Positions 35,301 to 46,150 of a stretch of 64,000 nt of DNA are shown here, piece after piece. Position numbers and translations under genes: made by a program. This DNA is from Argopecten irradians (Eukaryota > Mollusca > Bivalvia > Pectinida > Pectinidae), in contig NC_091149.1 of NCBI RefSeq assembly GCF_041381155.1, positions 8,882,609 to 8,946,608 of the forward strand, read 5' to 3'. Each line of letters starts with the position of its first letter. Positions within the stretch are counted from its first letter, which is position 1. The notes under the pieces were generated by a model. It saw only the letters and a program-made list of their open reading frames with translations. It was not told the DNA's origin and searched no databases.

Positions 35301-35690
35301 ACTGAATTCTTTATACCATGAACGCCAAAAACATTCAAAATTCGCATAAATTTTTAGTTTCTCGTTTTTAGCAAAAATCGGGAAAATGTTGACCTGCGTT
35401 AATAACTAGGCAAACGGTACCTTTCAAATAGAACGTGGTCAGTTAAGGTAAACTTCGTATTACACTCTTAATACCTGAACTTTCTCTCCATCTACTCGAA
35501 TCCACTGACCCTCCTTTGTATATTCAGACTCATGCAGACAAATCCCCGCGTCAAGTTTTCCTATGGTGGGAGCGATGGGATTCGGAGTTTGCCGTAAGGT
35601 AACCGCAGCTTTTGTACAAAGACATAGTTCATTTGAAGCCAGCACCGAGAAGATACCGATACTGAATACCAACAGAATGGTACGCAACAT
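29203..35690 (-). CDS. gene 2: secreted SH3b-like / Cys-motif / TSP1 protein (five coding exons)
   Basis: Spliced model: 35475-35690, 32548-32596, 32053-32163, 31049-31090, 29203-29345, giving 186 aa. The signal peptide is LLVFSIGIFSVLAS. The SH3b-like part is AAVTLRQTPNP, then IGKLDAGICL, then EGQWIRVDGEKVQ plus PGYLLHSDNVHDQYCP. The cysteine exons give YCSRECQSPECC and HCSYSCVLHNCC. The TSP1 module is WSSWSSCSVTCGRGMQ with two W-x-x-W tryptophans and six cysteines. Exon 2 (49 nt) and exon 4 (42 nt) equal those of gene 1 and all phases match (0,1,1,1), which is the best evidence for both models. The stop used here is six codons past a gtaaga donor-like site, so splicing to a further exon is an alternative. 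Function not known; secreted, disulphide-rich. Confidence 0.7.
29469..30041. mobile_element. long inverted-repeat element in intron 4 of gene 2
   Basis: Arms of about 225 bp: tagcccgagatactctggcc at the left mirrors the right end. The matching continues through gacaccagacttag, gtctggtgtagggcc, gcgcagtgctatatcaaaag and ttcaacaaatgaataat. The loop is about 100 bp. There is no ORF in the loop, so it is non-autonomous. Confidence 0.75.
30042..31048. other. intron 4 of gene 2, rest
   Basis: A 95-codon plus-strand ORF at 30536-30823 is lysine-rich with a hydrophobic tail but resembles nothing known and lies antisense to gene 2. Not called. Confidence 0.4.
31049..31090 (-). CDS. gene 2 exon 4: tiny cysteine exon
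   Basis: 42 nt, acceptor attttcacag, donor gtgagt, phase 1 to phase 1, encoding HCSYSCVLHNCCN. It is the exact structural counterpart of 7456-7497. Confidence 0.72.
31591..31954 (+). mobile_element. TTAA-ended MITE, near full length
   Basis: Begins ttaaagatgctccgccgctg and ends cggcggtggagcatctttaa, giving about 20-bp inverted ends with ttaa at each side. It lies in intron 3 of gene 2, antisense to the gene. Confidence 0.75.
32053..32163 (-). CDS. gene 2 exon 3: cysteine exon
   Basis: 111 nt, acceptor tctatcacag, donor gtaaga, phase 1 to phase 1. It encodes DTSKRSVYDQLYC, then SRECQSPECCTSI, then VDMHELHYHG. It is longer than its gene 1 counterpart by 18 codons, nearly all before the cysteine motif. 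The start fuses with the CP of exon 2 as CPDDTS, parallel to CPDDEE in gene 1. Confidence 0.7.
32548..32596 (-). CDS. gene 2 exon 2: C-terminal half of SH3b-like domain
   Basis: 49 nt, acceptor cttttatttccag, donor gtaaaa (weak beyond GTAA). It encodes PGYLLHSDNVHDQYCP, aligned residue for residue with gene 1 exon 2 (G-Y-hydrophobic, S-D, C-P). Confidence 0.72.
32597..35474. other. intron 1 of gene 2
   Basis: Holds an A-run of about 25 (33507-33531) and three tgacgtc words near 34.1 kb, two of them complete tgacgtca. A doubled ctgcaaggagacgtc lies at about 34.59 kb. An interspersed repeat with aataataaactttatttacc and ctccctcagggtcctcagga lies at about 34866-35000. The 83-codon plus ORF at 33.8 kb is not supported. 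Confidence 0.4.
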
Positions 35691-35698
35691 GGTGGTCT
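35475..35698 (-). CDS. gene 2 exon 1 (coding): signal peptide and N-terminal SH3b half
   Basis: The coding part is 35475-35690 (72 codons, phase 0 out, donor gtatta). The ORF is open 50 codons further upstream, but I start at the ATG at 35690. A 3' splice site (attttacag) lies 8 nt before it, the signal peptide begins there, and gene 1 has the same layout. Cysteines in LCLCTK and GICLHE match gene 1. Confidence 0.75.
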
Positions 35699-36054
35699 CT
35701 GTAAAATAAGCGATTTTACTATTGGTCTGGGAAAGTAAACGACGTAAACTATTTTTGGTATCATTGTTGATGTTTCTAACATGATGGAGTATATAACATA
35801 AGAGAGTTAACATTTTTTTGTCAAAAAAACTGACCGACAAACCACGTTGCCTTGCTAATGTTTCAAAACTATTTTCTGTAAAACACAGAAGTCGAGATTG
35901 ATTGCATTTTTATATGAATTCTGGCCATACGTTTCAAATGAAACGTAATGTATACGAATCAGATACGATAGTTATATTCTAGTCGTTAATACATAACTTT
36001 GTCATGTGATTGACAAGCCTCCCACGATAATTTCAAGATTGTTAAACTAGACTA

Positions 36055-37133
36055 GTTAAAGATTCTAACAGTGATAACGGAGGTTATTCTTGCTAATCTA
36101 ACTATCTAGACTTGTGAAATAGATTAACAGTTTACACCATACGTAAGTACTAAGCTTATTATAACAAACTAGACTAGTAAACAAAGCTTCTAAATCTAAC
36201 AACATAAACTAGTAAAATGGTCTAACAATGATAACGGATGATAGTACCAAGCTTGTTAATCTATCAATCTAGCTGGATACTAATAAAATAGTCTTACATG
36301 ATAACGGATGAAAATACTAAGCTTGTAATCTATCAATCTAGCTAGATACTAATAAAATAGTCTTACATGATAACGGATGAAAATACTAAGCTTGTAATCT
36401 ATCAATCTAGCTAGATACTAATAAAATAGTCTTACATGATAACGGATGAAAATACTAAGCTTGTAATCTATCAATCTAGCTAGATACTAATAAAATAGTC
36501 TTACATGATAACGGATGAAAATACTAAGCTTGTAATCTATCAATCTAACTAGATACTAATAAAATAGTCTTACATGATAACTGATGAAAATACTTAGCTT
36601 GTAATCTATCAATCTAGCTAGATACTAATAAAATAGTCTTACATGATAACGGATGATAGTACCAAGCTTGTTAATCTATCAATCTAGCTGGATACTAATA
36701 AAATAGTCTTACATGATAACGGATGAAAATACTAAGCTTGTAATCTATCAATCTAGCTAGATACTAATAAAATAGTCTTACATGATAACGGATGATAGTA
36801 CCAAGCTTGTTAATCTATCAATCTAGCTGGATACTAATAAAATAGTCTTACATGATAACGGATGATAGTACCAAGCTTGTTAATCTATCAATCTAGCTGG
36901 ATACTAATAAAATAGTCTTACATGATAACGGATGATAGTACCAAGCTTGTAATCTATCAATCTAGCTGGATACTAATAAAATAGTCTTACATGATAACGG
37001 ATGATAGTACCAAGCTTGTTAATCAACAATATATACTAGTAAAATAGTCTAACAACGATAACGAATGATAGTACCAAGCTTGTTAATCTTACAATATAGA
37101 CTAGTAAAATAGTCTAACAATGATAACGTATGC
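36055..37133. repeat. 69-bp satellite array
   Basis: About 13 units of roughly 69 bp (catgataacggatgaaaata, ctaagcttgtaatctatcaa, tctagctagatactaataaa). Two main variants alternate, one with gatgaaaatactaagcttg and one with gatgatagtaccaagcttg. The edges are more diverged than the middle. Non-coding. Confidence 0.9.
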
Positions 37134-38984
37134 TAAGGTCATTTGTGACGCAAGTGATCCATTTCCTTATTTTCAATTTTTTTTTTAATAAAAACAAATT
37201 GATACCATCGGTATAATAGGGATCAACAAACTAAATAAAAAAGACCTTCGAAATGGCCCCTGTGTATACAAGATTGAGCCCAGGATAGAATTTTAACCCG
37301 GCCGCTGATTGGCTGGCTAATTATGAATTTCAAAAGTAAAAATGTTTTCTGACAGGCAATTATTCCTAGATAACCATGATATGAATTTGGAAATTTATAT
37401 TGAGATTTAGGTTTAAAATATCAACTTTGATAATGAATAGGTAAAAGCATTAGAATTTCAGGATTTTTTAGTGCAAAATGCGTCTGATTTCAATAAAGCT
37501 ACCCTGGTTGGAGTTTGAGCAGTAGGACCCAAACTTTTTGTTTTCTATTTAGTGATATATGAGAACCTAGACTTTAATTATAGAACACAATAGCTAACTA
37601 ATATTCCTTTGTTTTAATAATACAGTACAAATCTTTAACAAAATCTAACACTGTGGTCTATATAAAATTATTTAGTTGGTTGCTCTCTAATACGTATGAC
37701 ATAGCACTAATTTTGGGAGTATTGCGAGTATCTGAACTCTTCATATCAAATACCATAATGTGGGCTAAACATATGTTACCTTTTGGAATAAACACAAAAG
37801 ACGAAACGCTCCTCACTGATCTGTCCACTCCAGGGGTTCGGTAGAGTGTCCTTATCGCATTACTAACTCCACATGACATATAGATATGGTAAGCAGGTCG
37901 ACTACTTTCATTAGTAGAAGCGCACTTAAGCAGCAATGTCTCGTATAACTGTTACACAGATACAGCCATCCTTGATACCCCACGGGTTCCGATCACTAAC
38001 GACTTCTACACCCCTGTACAATCTCATAGTAAAATCGAAGGAAACTGCTGCCCGATCAAAAATTGAATCGTTAGATTTAATAATTTGTTTTTGCAATAAA
38101 ATAGCGTTAGCAACGCTCATACATTATTCTAGTTGTTTAATAAAGCTTTATATGCTGTGTTTGTTTTGCTGTTTTTTTTTGTTTTTGTTTTTTTAAAGGT
38201 ATGTATGTGTCATATTATCAACAGAGGATTTAAACGGAGGTAATGAAACATACTTTAAACCAAATATTGCTTAAATGCAGTTATCATTACATAAGATATT
38301 TTGCTTGACTGTATTAATCATTATATCAGACAAAATAGCATTGAAATTTGAGAATATATATATATATTAAGCAATCTCAAGATGTTACATTTTCAAATGC
38401 ATGTGCGGTACTGTTGCTTAAACGTTACGCCATTTACATTACCTTGTTTATTATATACCGTACAGAGAGTTATTTTGCGGGTATGATGAATTTTGCGATT
38501 TCGCTATGATCGTGAAAGATTGAGAAATGGTTTGCTCAAATAATCCCTGGTCAACAGATCGATAAAAAAGTAAATAACTTTATTGCTAGGATGTGCTAGA
38601 ACCTTTGACCCGCATTAATAATTAGTTTTAATTTGATTATGAGTGTGTTCTCTTTGGAACACCTTTGGCATATTATAGATCAATCTCAGCTCTAAAATAT
38701 CATTTACCCTGGCCCGGCCCATCTGTTCTTCTAGTCTGATTGATTGGCTGGAATCGGTAGTTCGCAATTTGACAAAAACTAATGACGTCGCGATATGTGA
38801 TTTGACTCGAGTGAGTAAACATCTCAGGTAACGCAAATATTACGTCGCATCTCGTCAAACGTATAGGCGCTATATACACTTATGTCTCATAAACCGATAG
38901 AGAATTTAAATACCCTATGACACTGATAACTGTACAGCCATACGAATTATTTACCCTCAGGCTAAATATACATAATGTTGCGCA
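37134..38984. other. spacer, no supported gene
   Basis: Short ORFs at 37.65-38.2 kb on both strands are not supported by domains or splice context. A (ta)n-like run lies near 38.36 kb. Confidence 0.35.
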
Positions 38985-40691
38985 GTCTTTCTTATGTCGA
39001 TAAAGGTGACTTATCAAGCACATACTACACACAATCCAGTCATCTTCAGGATTTATTTTGATACTCTGCGTTGAAAAAGAAGCAATTTTGCGTTTTTATT
39101 GACTTCGAGAAAGCTTTCGATAAAATATGGAGAAAAGGTTTGTGGAATAAGCTATTAATTACTAATGTGAATGGTAAAATGTACACGGTCATTTATAATA
39201 TGTATCAAGGAATTTAATCTAAAATCAACTTCAATGGTCGTTAATCAGGATTTTTCAATAAAGCTTTTTATTCTATTGTATGCAGATGGCACAATTTTAT
39301 TTTCCGGTAATCCTACTGATCTTCAAAATCAGCTTGATGTATTTAGTGAATACTGTATTCGCTGGAAATTAAGAGTACATAGTGATAAAACCAAATGTAT
39401 GGTGTTTTCAAAAGGCAGATTTGTTAACAGACATGTTTTCAGATTTGATAATAACGTAATAGAATGTGTTAATAAATTTAACTATTTAGGAACAGTATTT
39501 TCAAAGACATCTTCATTCAATGATGCAAAGAGTCAGACTATTAAAAAAACATCGATTGCTATGTACGATATCTTGAGGAAAGACAGAACATTGAATTTAT
39601 CGGTAAGATGTATCTTTGAACTATTTGAACTATTTGAAAAAATAGTTAAACCAGTTAAGTTATACGGTTGTGAGATATGGGATTTTACAAATGTACAAAC
39701 AATTGAGCGCGTTTATTTAAAATTATGTAAACTGCTATTGGGTTTAAAAAAAAGTACACCAAGTTACATGGTATATGGCGAACTGGGTACTAGACCACTT
39801 ATAATTGACAGATCGCCAGCTGTCAATCAAACCGCACGTGACTTTGCATTTTGTATTGTGTGCGCTACGATGTTTGCTCCGACATTGAATAGAAACACAT
39901 GCGTTTGTGAGCGAGAGGCGTGGCTATATTAAACCTGGCGATCGGTCAATTGACATTAAAATAAAGATGATTAATTATTGGTCAAATATGCTTCTATCTA
40001 AAGAAATTAAATTAAATGTTGTGGTGTATAATATGTTATATCATGTTTTTGTAAGTGAAAACAGAGAAGTTCCATACTTAACTTTTGTACAAAATATTTT
40101 AAACGAATTTGGTCTGATGTATATATGGCACTCTCAGTTCCAACACAATTTGAATCCAAAATGGGTTAAAACTCAAGCAAATATTATGTGACCATTTTTT
40201 ACAAAAATGGAATAATGGCATTTTTTTGTAATTTGCTATAGAATTTACAAAAACGAATGTAATTTTGAAAAATATTTTGATATATTAAATGATAATGAAA
40301 TAATTTTAATGTGTAAACAAGTAATCATAAATTCATTGTGGAGTCTGGTAGATGGATTAATATGAATTATCAAGATATAATTTGTACTTATTGTGACACC
40401 AATGATATTGGTGATGAATTCCATTATTTATTAAAGTGTCCGTTTTTGAAAGGAAATTATATGTTAATGAGTACTATTACACAAGACCAAATATCATAAA
40501 AATTTCACAGCTTCTGAACTCAAAGAATATACAAACAATGAGAAATTTAGGTAAATTTATCAAAGTTTTGTCTAAAAATGTCATATAATTTGTCCTCCTT
40601 CTATGTTGCATTTCTTGACTGTTGTAAATATGTTTCTCTACACAATGTATTTTGTAAAGAGACTAATAAAGTTTGAAAGTTTGAAAGTTTG
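38985..40691 (+). mobile_element. 5'-truncated LINE (non-LTR retrotransposon), decayed
   Basis: Reverse transcriptase pieces are present: CVFIDFEKAFDKIWRKGLW (39.09 kb, palm motif A), then LLYADGTILFSG, where the catalytic YADD has become YADG. Further on come KTKCMVFSKGR, FNYLGTVF and PVKLYGCEIW, then a C-terminal knuckle CTYCDTNDIGDEFHY with LLKC. The frame is broken several times (for example a stop after NMYQGI at about 39217) and the endonuclease is missing. The 3' end is aataaag followed by tandem gtttgaaa repeats, a tail type found in some LINE clades such as CR1/L2. Clade is not certain. It cannot be active. Confidence 0.85.
39815..39945. mobile_element. about 130-bp insertion with inverted ends inside the LINE
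   Basis: The LINE frame is interrupted between LIIDR and SIDIKIKMINYW. The inserted piece starts gatcgccag and ends ctggcgatc, an inverted 9-mer, so it looks like a tiny non-autonomous DNA element that landed after the LINE. Confidence 0.5.
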
Positions 40692-41220
40692 ACGGTAAGA
40701 CTGACAAAATATTACATTATGTTTTAGGAAATTAGAATAAGCGTGGTGCAATAATATCATAATTACATGTAGTGTACGTAAGATCAGGGCAAAAGTGAAA
40801 GTGTTTATTTATAATTTAAATCAAACCACTTGTGTACGTCACTGAAGGGACTTCCAGTGGTTATTGATTATAAACTTGTCTGTTTGTGAGTTTAGGAAAA
40901 AAAAAGGAAGACAATTCTAGTAGCGTAGCCAGAAAGCTACATGCATTCAAGTTAATGAAATAATACGTACGCATGCACTATTTCAATCCAAGCGTGAATT
41001 GGTGTCCCCAAATTTCGCATTTGTGAATGTGGGGACCGTAATGAACCAGGGGAGAGATTGTCACATTTAGGCATATTTTATCCTGCTGGCATTGTAATGT
41101 TTAAAGAATCAATCTATTTTCAATTCATGTCAAGTAATTTCAAGTCCATTTGTTGATTCATTTTAGAACCAAATAAGATGTTTTTGCTATATTGTTGAAG
41201 ATAGTATTTTATCTTTGTAG
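40692..41220. other. spacer upstream of A1
   Basis: No recognisable copy of the promoter-plus-exon region seen before A2 and A3. The LINE insertion may have displaced it. A run of pyrimidines then ag (atctttgtag) at 41220 marks a likely 3' splice site. Confidence 0.4.
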
Positions 41221-41236
41221 CAATCATTCAGTAGTT

Positions 41237-41587
41237 ATGGTGGCTTCCGACTGGACCTCAAAACGATCCTCGGAGTTTTACTTCAGCGTAGGAACTGGTG
41301 TTGGGTTATCTACCCTTTACTTCTTCCTTGGATACACATTCTACCCATTTCAACTTCCGGTAATGGATTTCGTCCTAGACAGACTCGTTTTCATGACAAT
41401 GAAGATTATACCATTACTAGTGGTACTATTTGTTGTGGCTCGAGTTGTCTTCAAGATTTGCTATGAGATAGAGCCCATGATGAGGGTACATAGATTTTCC
41501 TCTACAATGATACCAACTCTGGCTACGTGTATATACTGTCTGTATTGCTTTGTGTTTTACGGAGCTGGTTATGGTCTCGGGAAATAG
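41237..41587 (+). pseudogene. A1: TMEM79-like gene with internal deletion
   Basis: 116 codons starting VASDWTSKRSSEFYF, closely related to A2. Compared with A2 (187 aa), residues of about 53-124 are gone in one in-frame deletion joining DRLVF to TMKIIPLLV. That removes the second transmembrane segment and the QNT-x-EQ helix that typifies the MAPEG fold, leaving roughly three of five helices. The frame is intact, with a normal TAG stop and a 5' splice acceptor retained. The upstream ATG 15 codons earlier lies in the presumed intron, so I start at 41237. It is probably non-functional or altered. Confidence 0.7.
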
Positions 41588-42357
41588 ATTAAATTACTCA
41601 AAATTAACAATGTTTTTTTCCGTTAATCTTTGTTATAAAGATGGTGAATATCATATACTTGGATATACCAAGTAAAATCTTGTTTTCAGTCGAACTCAAT
41701 GAATATCAAAATATCTTGCAATCATATATATATATCAATGCATATTATGAATAATGACTGTGAATTACATTTTGCTTTCTATATATATAAATAAACATAT
41801 GTGTTTTAACAACAAAGAACTAGGCCTAGTAGTTCGAAATCCCTGTGTGTTCTATTTTTTTAGTAAATTCTCTGATACGAAAAGTAAAGTAATATACAGG
41901 TATATGTCTCCTAACTTACATTATAATGTATATAAAGGTCGGGGTAGATCCATCAATGCACTGTGGGTTACTTCTGATTCATGTGGGTTGATAAAACCAG
42001 CTCCAAATGAGTTATCACTATCGGAATCGCTTCCCCCTCCCTTATTGCAAGGTCGGGGCATATACATCAATGCACCATTGTGGTTCATTACTGTTTCATG
42101 TGAGTTTATAATACAAGCTCCAAATGATGTATTACTATCATTGTTGCTGTTTTTCTTAGGGGGAAAGTTCCACTATACGAGCAGACACAACAAGAAGGTA
42201 TCACAGTCTCCCAAAACACACCTGCACAACATACACGTAACACATCGTATACATGGGAGAACGTCCTTACATGACCCTGGATGTTAATAGGACATCAATT
42301 AATCAATCAAACAAACAAACAAACAGGTGTAATGTTCTATTTATTGTCGGTTGAGAT
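41588..42357. other. A1-B1 spacer with SINE tail
   Basis: A 177-codon ORF at 41754-42287 spans repeated halves (aggtcggggtagatccatca against aggtcggggcatatacatca). It ends in a SINE-like tail (catgggagaacgtccttaca, then an aaacaaac run). It is repeat-derived and not called as a gene. Confidence 0.45.
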
Positions 42358-43144
42358 TTTCAGCTCCAAATAAAGCATCAAAAGTGCAGCAATCTATAGA
42401 ACTATGTTCCGTTTCATGGACATTCCGAAAAATATATATATAAAGCATAGTCCTGTTATTAACAAACCGTCATCTACAGTATTACAAGGTCATCAGGGTC
42501 GATAGAGGACCAAATCGAGGAGAGCTCGAATAAAAAAAATATGCAGGTTTGTCTTTTTGCTGTCAACAGATATTTGTCTGACATTTAAGATTGATGAACA
42601 ATGGTGTTTTATTAATTATTTCTTAACATTAGGTAATCGGAGTGATCTATAAATATAACTGGTTGGCATTTTGTTATGTTTACAGTATAATTTCATTAGT
42701 ATGTTATGTGCAATGTATACGCTATATATATAGTGAAGATTATCGGTTATATATACAACATGATCATATATATGTCAAAAGTACACATACAAGTGTGAGT
42801 CAGACTAGTTGACTGCTTAGATCAACATTTAGAATAGATTAATCAATTAAAGGCAACTTTTCATGTATGCAATATGTTGCGTGTGTGAATATCTGTATTT
42901 TAAATTCAAAGGCTAAAATAAAGTACCTGAATAAAAATAATTTTCTTTTGTACATATTGATACCTCATCAATGAAGTTAGCCTTGACCCCCCGATAAATC
43001 TTTATTGCATTTGGTGATCACACTTTGTTTGCATGGATTGGAAGGTTTGATTCCGTTAGCATTAGACATATCACAGAGATTACTCCAAATATATAGTGAA
43101 GCTCAGATTTATACAGTATTATGACATTTATCAAGATGAAATAG

Positions 43145-43182
<38 letters not shown>

Positions 43183-43239
43183 TGTACCAAGCCAGCCAGA
43201 TCATATTCATACAAATGGTAGTATTAGTCAATTGCGAAA

Positions 43240-43793
43240 ACAGCAACGACATCACCCAACAAATTGGTTATTAACAACTTCCGGTTTAAGGTTTCCATTA
43301 CGACAACCATCGTCTATTTTATTGTCGGATATGATTTCTTCCCCTTCAATCAACCCGTGATGGATACAGTGATTGACAAGGTTATGATCACGTTGCGGTG
43401 GCAAATATTTGGAGGAATGACTTTGCTGATTGGGATGGTAGGGGTCATGGTCGTTCGAGTTCAAAAGCGAGGCAACAGCTGATCCTGTGAATGGAAATGC
43501 GGAACACCTGACACAACTTCCGAGGAACATTCTACAGAACACATTGGAACAGCTCATCTTTCATTTCATCGGACAATTTATTTTGTGTACCTACCTCACT
43601 CAAGAGTCGATGAAAGTTATTCCATTACTCGTGGTTCTTTTTGTTATCGCAAGAATAATCTACAAAATCGCCTATCAAATTCAACCTATGATAAGAATGT
43701 ATGGGTTTATCCCGACGTTTTTTCCAACCCTTGCTACATTCACGTACTGTACATACTGCATGCTGGTATATGGACCGGGGTATGGCCTTTGAC
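43240..43793 (+). pseudogene. B1: TMEM79-like pseudogene
   Basis: About 90 percent similar by eye to B2 but broken. The start codon region is lost (B2 reads atggcttccgagaaaaca, here caattgcgaaaacagc). One extra A in caaaagcgaggc at about 43463 shifts the frame between VVVRVQ and the ATADPV-equivalent part. Downstream the frame still reads QLPRNILQNTLEQLIFHF through to VYGPGYGL, and AATAAA follows at 43868. The extra A lies in a short A-run, so an assembly error is possible for that change but not for the lost start. Confidence 0.75.
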
Positions 43794-43879
43794 ATTTATC
43801 TCAAGGTATATTTCTACACAATTCCATCAAAACGAAATTTATGTTCACACTTAATTGACATCACCATAATAAAGCATGC

Positions 43880-44800
43880 TGACATATACTGATATCTTAA
43901 ACATAACAAAGTAAATGTATCATACAGTTATCATCATACATATATACGCATGCACTCTCAATTGTGTATAGTAAGCACCTTCATACATCATACATATATT
44001 TAAGGTGATACAAATATAAATCTTCAATCATTTCCAGACAAGGACAAGACTATGAGCAATTTTAGGATTTTTTTTTATCAGTGAAGCAACATTTGACTGT
44101 TATAAGTGTATGTACTACGTAGTTAAATTTCGCGGGTGTAAAATTTCACGATTTTGGAACTTATTCGCGAGGCCTTATTTTCGCAAATTATCTGCGTAGC
44201 CGTTAAACACATATTCATACCATAGACTTTGATACGAAAATCATAATTTTGATTAATTTCAGGAGGTATTAAGATTTGCAAATTGGATTGGATCCCGCGA
44301 ATTTAGCGAAATTTAAATTCCCGCAAATATCAGCAACTATTCCTATACAGTATATAAATGTTCTACGATTTCTCAATTTAATACTAATAAGGGACTTGGA
44401 TCGATGTTTGGTGTATGTACAAGGTTTTTCATCTTGCACAAAAACTAACAATGTGTGGTTCTTTGTTTGGAGATAAAGACCTGCGCCCGGCACCATAAAA
44501 CTTCCTCAGACAGATTTTTTTACTGAAGCCTATGTAAAATCATATATTTGAGTAAAAAATCTGTCTGAGAATAGCTTCATGGTGCCGGGCCCAGGATAAC
44601 TAAAAGAATTCATTTAAACAAAAAATATTTGATGGTGACACTAGTTCATGTGAAATGAAACATAATACAATCAGTTTCAGAATAAATGCAAATAGATCGT
44701 GTTGAACCTAAAAACACCTGATAGTTAACTGACGATAACGTCAAATTGCGAACCAATAAAGTAAAAATAACAAGCAGTGTAAAAGTTGTCTACACGTATA
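43880..44800. other. B1-C spacer with a hairpin
   Basis: Contains a foldback at 44480-44596: gcccggcaccat and gacagattttttactg with their mirror images. A cgcg-rich interspersed repeat lies near 44.11-44.35 kb. No gene. Confidence 0.45.
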
Positions 44801-44819
44801 CCCAATAACTCTCACGTAC

Positions 44820-45181
44820 GATTTGTATAAAGTAGGTCATAGAAGCATTTGGTGTCAGGATATAGAACGCCCAGACAATCATATTGTCTACCTACTCCCG
44901 TATGTAAACAGTGTCTATATGACATAAGATGAGTCTAGTTTTTATAAAACCACTTATATCAGGCACCGTCTTATACATTGACCCTTTCTTGTGACAAAGA
45001 AAACGTACAAGCTCTTTTCAGAAATTGAAATCGACACAGTCCTTGAAATTCACACATTCTTTTTATACACCCGTTTGAAAACATTTCAGTACACATTGAG
45101 GGTTCACGATCCTGAACACTAGCATCCAGATCACACGCGCGCTTAGCAGACGACATCGTCCTCCTGTGCAGCGATTCCCAG
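44820..45181 (+). promoter_or_regulatory. probable promoter and noncoding first exon of C
   Basis: Conserved with 55.1-55.49 kb. A gtataaag box at about 44826 is followed by aggtcatagaagcatttgg. The exon ends cgattcccag with donor gtatac at 45182. Splicing to the acceptor at 46791-46792 (ctatttttag) would remove a 1.6-kb intron and place the C start 19 nt into exon 2. Inferred from conservation and splice consensus only. Confidence 0.45.
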
Positions 45182-45775
45182 GTATACACTATTTGCATAT
45201 ACTTATAACGTGTTCAGTTTGATTGGATACTTACGAATACCATAATTTTATATTAATGATCTTGTACACGTCTTTGTGAACATATAGTACATTTATTATC
45301 TACAAAAGTGTTTTTAATATGAAGTCTAAACTTTATTTGTTCACGTCGTGATGGCTGCCATGTGTACTGTATGTTTATATAGAGACTATAGAATGTAAAC
45401 ATTGGACTTCTCGCCACTATTTCTGTATCCAGTGATAAGATTATGTGTGTTTGTGTCGTGTGTCACTTTGTGTGGTTATATATTAGAGTGTATGTGTGTC
45501 GTTCTCATTATGTGTAGTGGTCGATGATTTTGGTTCCTGAATCAATTGGGGATATGCCCGACTTCATTAACGACTTCTCAATGTAATGTAATGTAATGTA
45601 AATATATTTTTTTCTTTGCTATTCATGGATTATCTTTTAAACATATTTACGTTCTATAAATCAAAACAATTGCCTTTTAAGCATTTGCATAGCAGTAAAA
45701 TATTCTCTCAAATGAAAATATAAAAAGACATGTTGGTAAAAGTCAATGTTTGCATGCATAAATATCAATTTTGTT

Positions 45776-46150
45776 TAATTCCATATGGTGTTTTATCGCC
45801 CGAGTAGAATAAAAAATGACCGAAGGCGTAGCCCGAGGTCATTATTTTAAATTCTACAAGGGCGATATAACACCATGTGGACCGAAACAAAGTTCCTTTA
45901 ATTTTTACATTAGATAGGATAATAACAATATATAAATGCATGGAGACTGGCTCGATTACATCTTCCCGGAGAACTCGGAGTCGGGATATTTTGACGTCAT
46001 AATCGCAATATCGACTTGGGAGTGACGTCACAATAGGGAATATTGACTCGGTGTTTCCAAAAATGGGAACATCGAGGTCAATATGCTTTTAAAAATGGTA
46101 ACCTCGAGTCAATATACGAAATTTCGCCCTCCACGTGACAGTGTATTAGT
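45776..46150. repeat. interspersed repeat (atggtgttat family), fullest copy
   Basis: The left part is a hairpin: ccatatggtgttttatcgcc at 45781 and its mirror at 45863-45884, with tgaccgaaggcgtagcccga between. Related copies lie at 12255-12560 and about 61530-61860. Contains two tgacgtca words. It lies in the intron proposed for C. Confidence 0.55.

Larger units (their letters stand above)
42358..45395 (+). repeat. duplicated block, copy 1 (B1 and flanks)
   Basis: Collinear with 52455-55665. Shared landmarks run from cagctccaaata and aaatcgaggagagctc through the B coding region to gcttagcagacgacatcgtc and aatatgaagtctaaact. Copy 1 has an A-run at 43149-43180 just before the damaged start of B1. 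Confidence 0.8.

Noticed and set aside
37650-38200. ORF reading LILGVLRVSELFISN, vaguely like a tyrosine recombinase segment
   Set aside because: Too short, with no catalytic residues seen; not enough to name an element.
41754-42287. 177-codon plus-strand ORF between A1 and B1
   Set aside because: Built from an internal duplication (aggtcgggg...) and a SINE tail; no family resemblance.
43140-43190. A-run before B1 as a sign that B1 is a processed retrocopy
   Set aside because: The run is upstream, not downstream, and B1 shares long intergenic flanks with B2, so it arose by DNA duplication.
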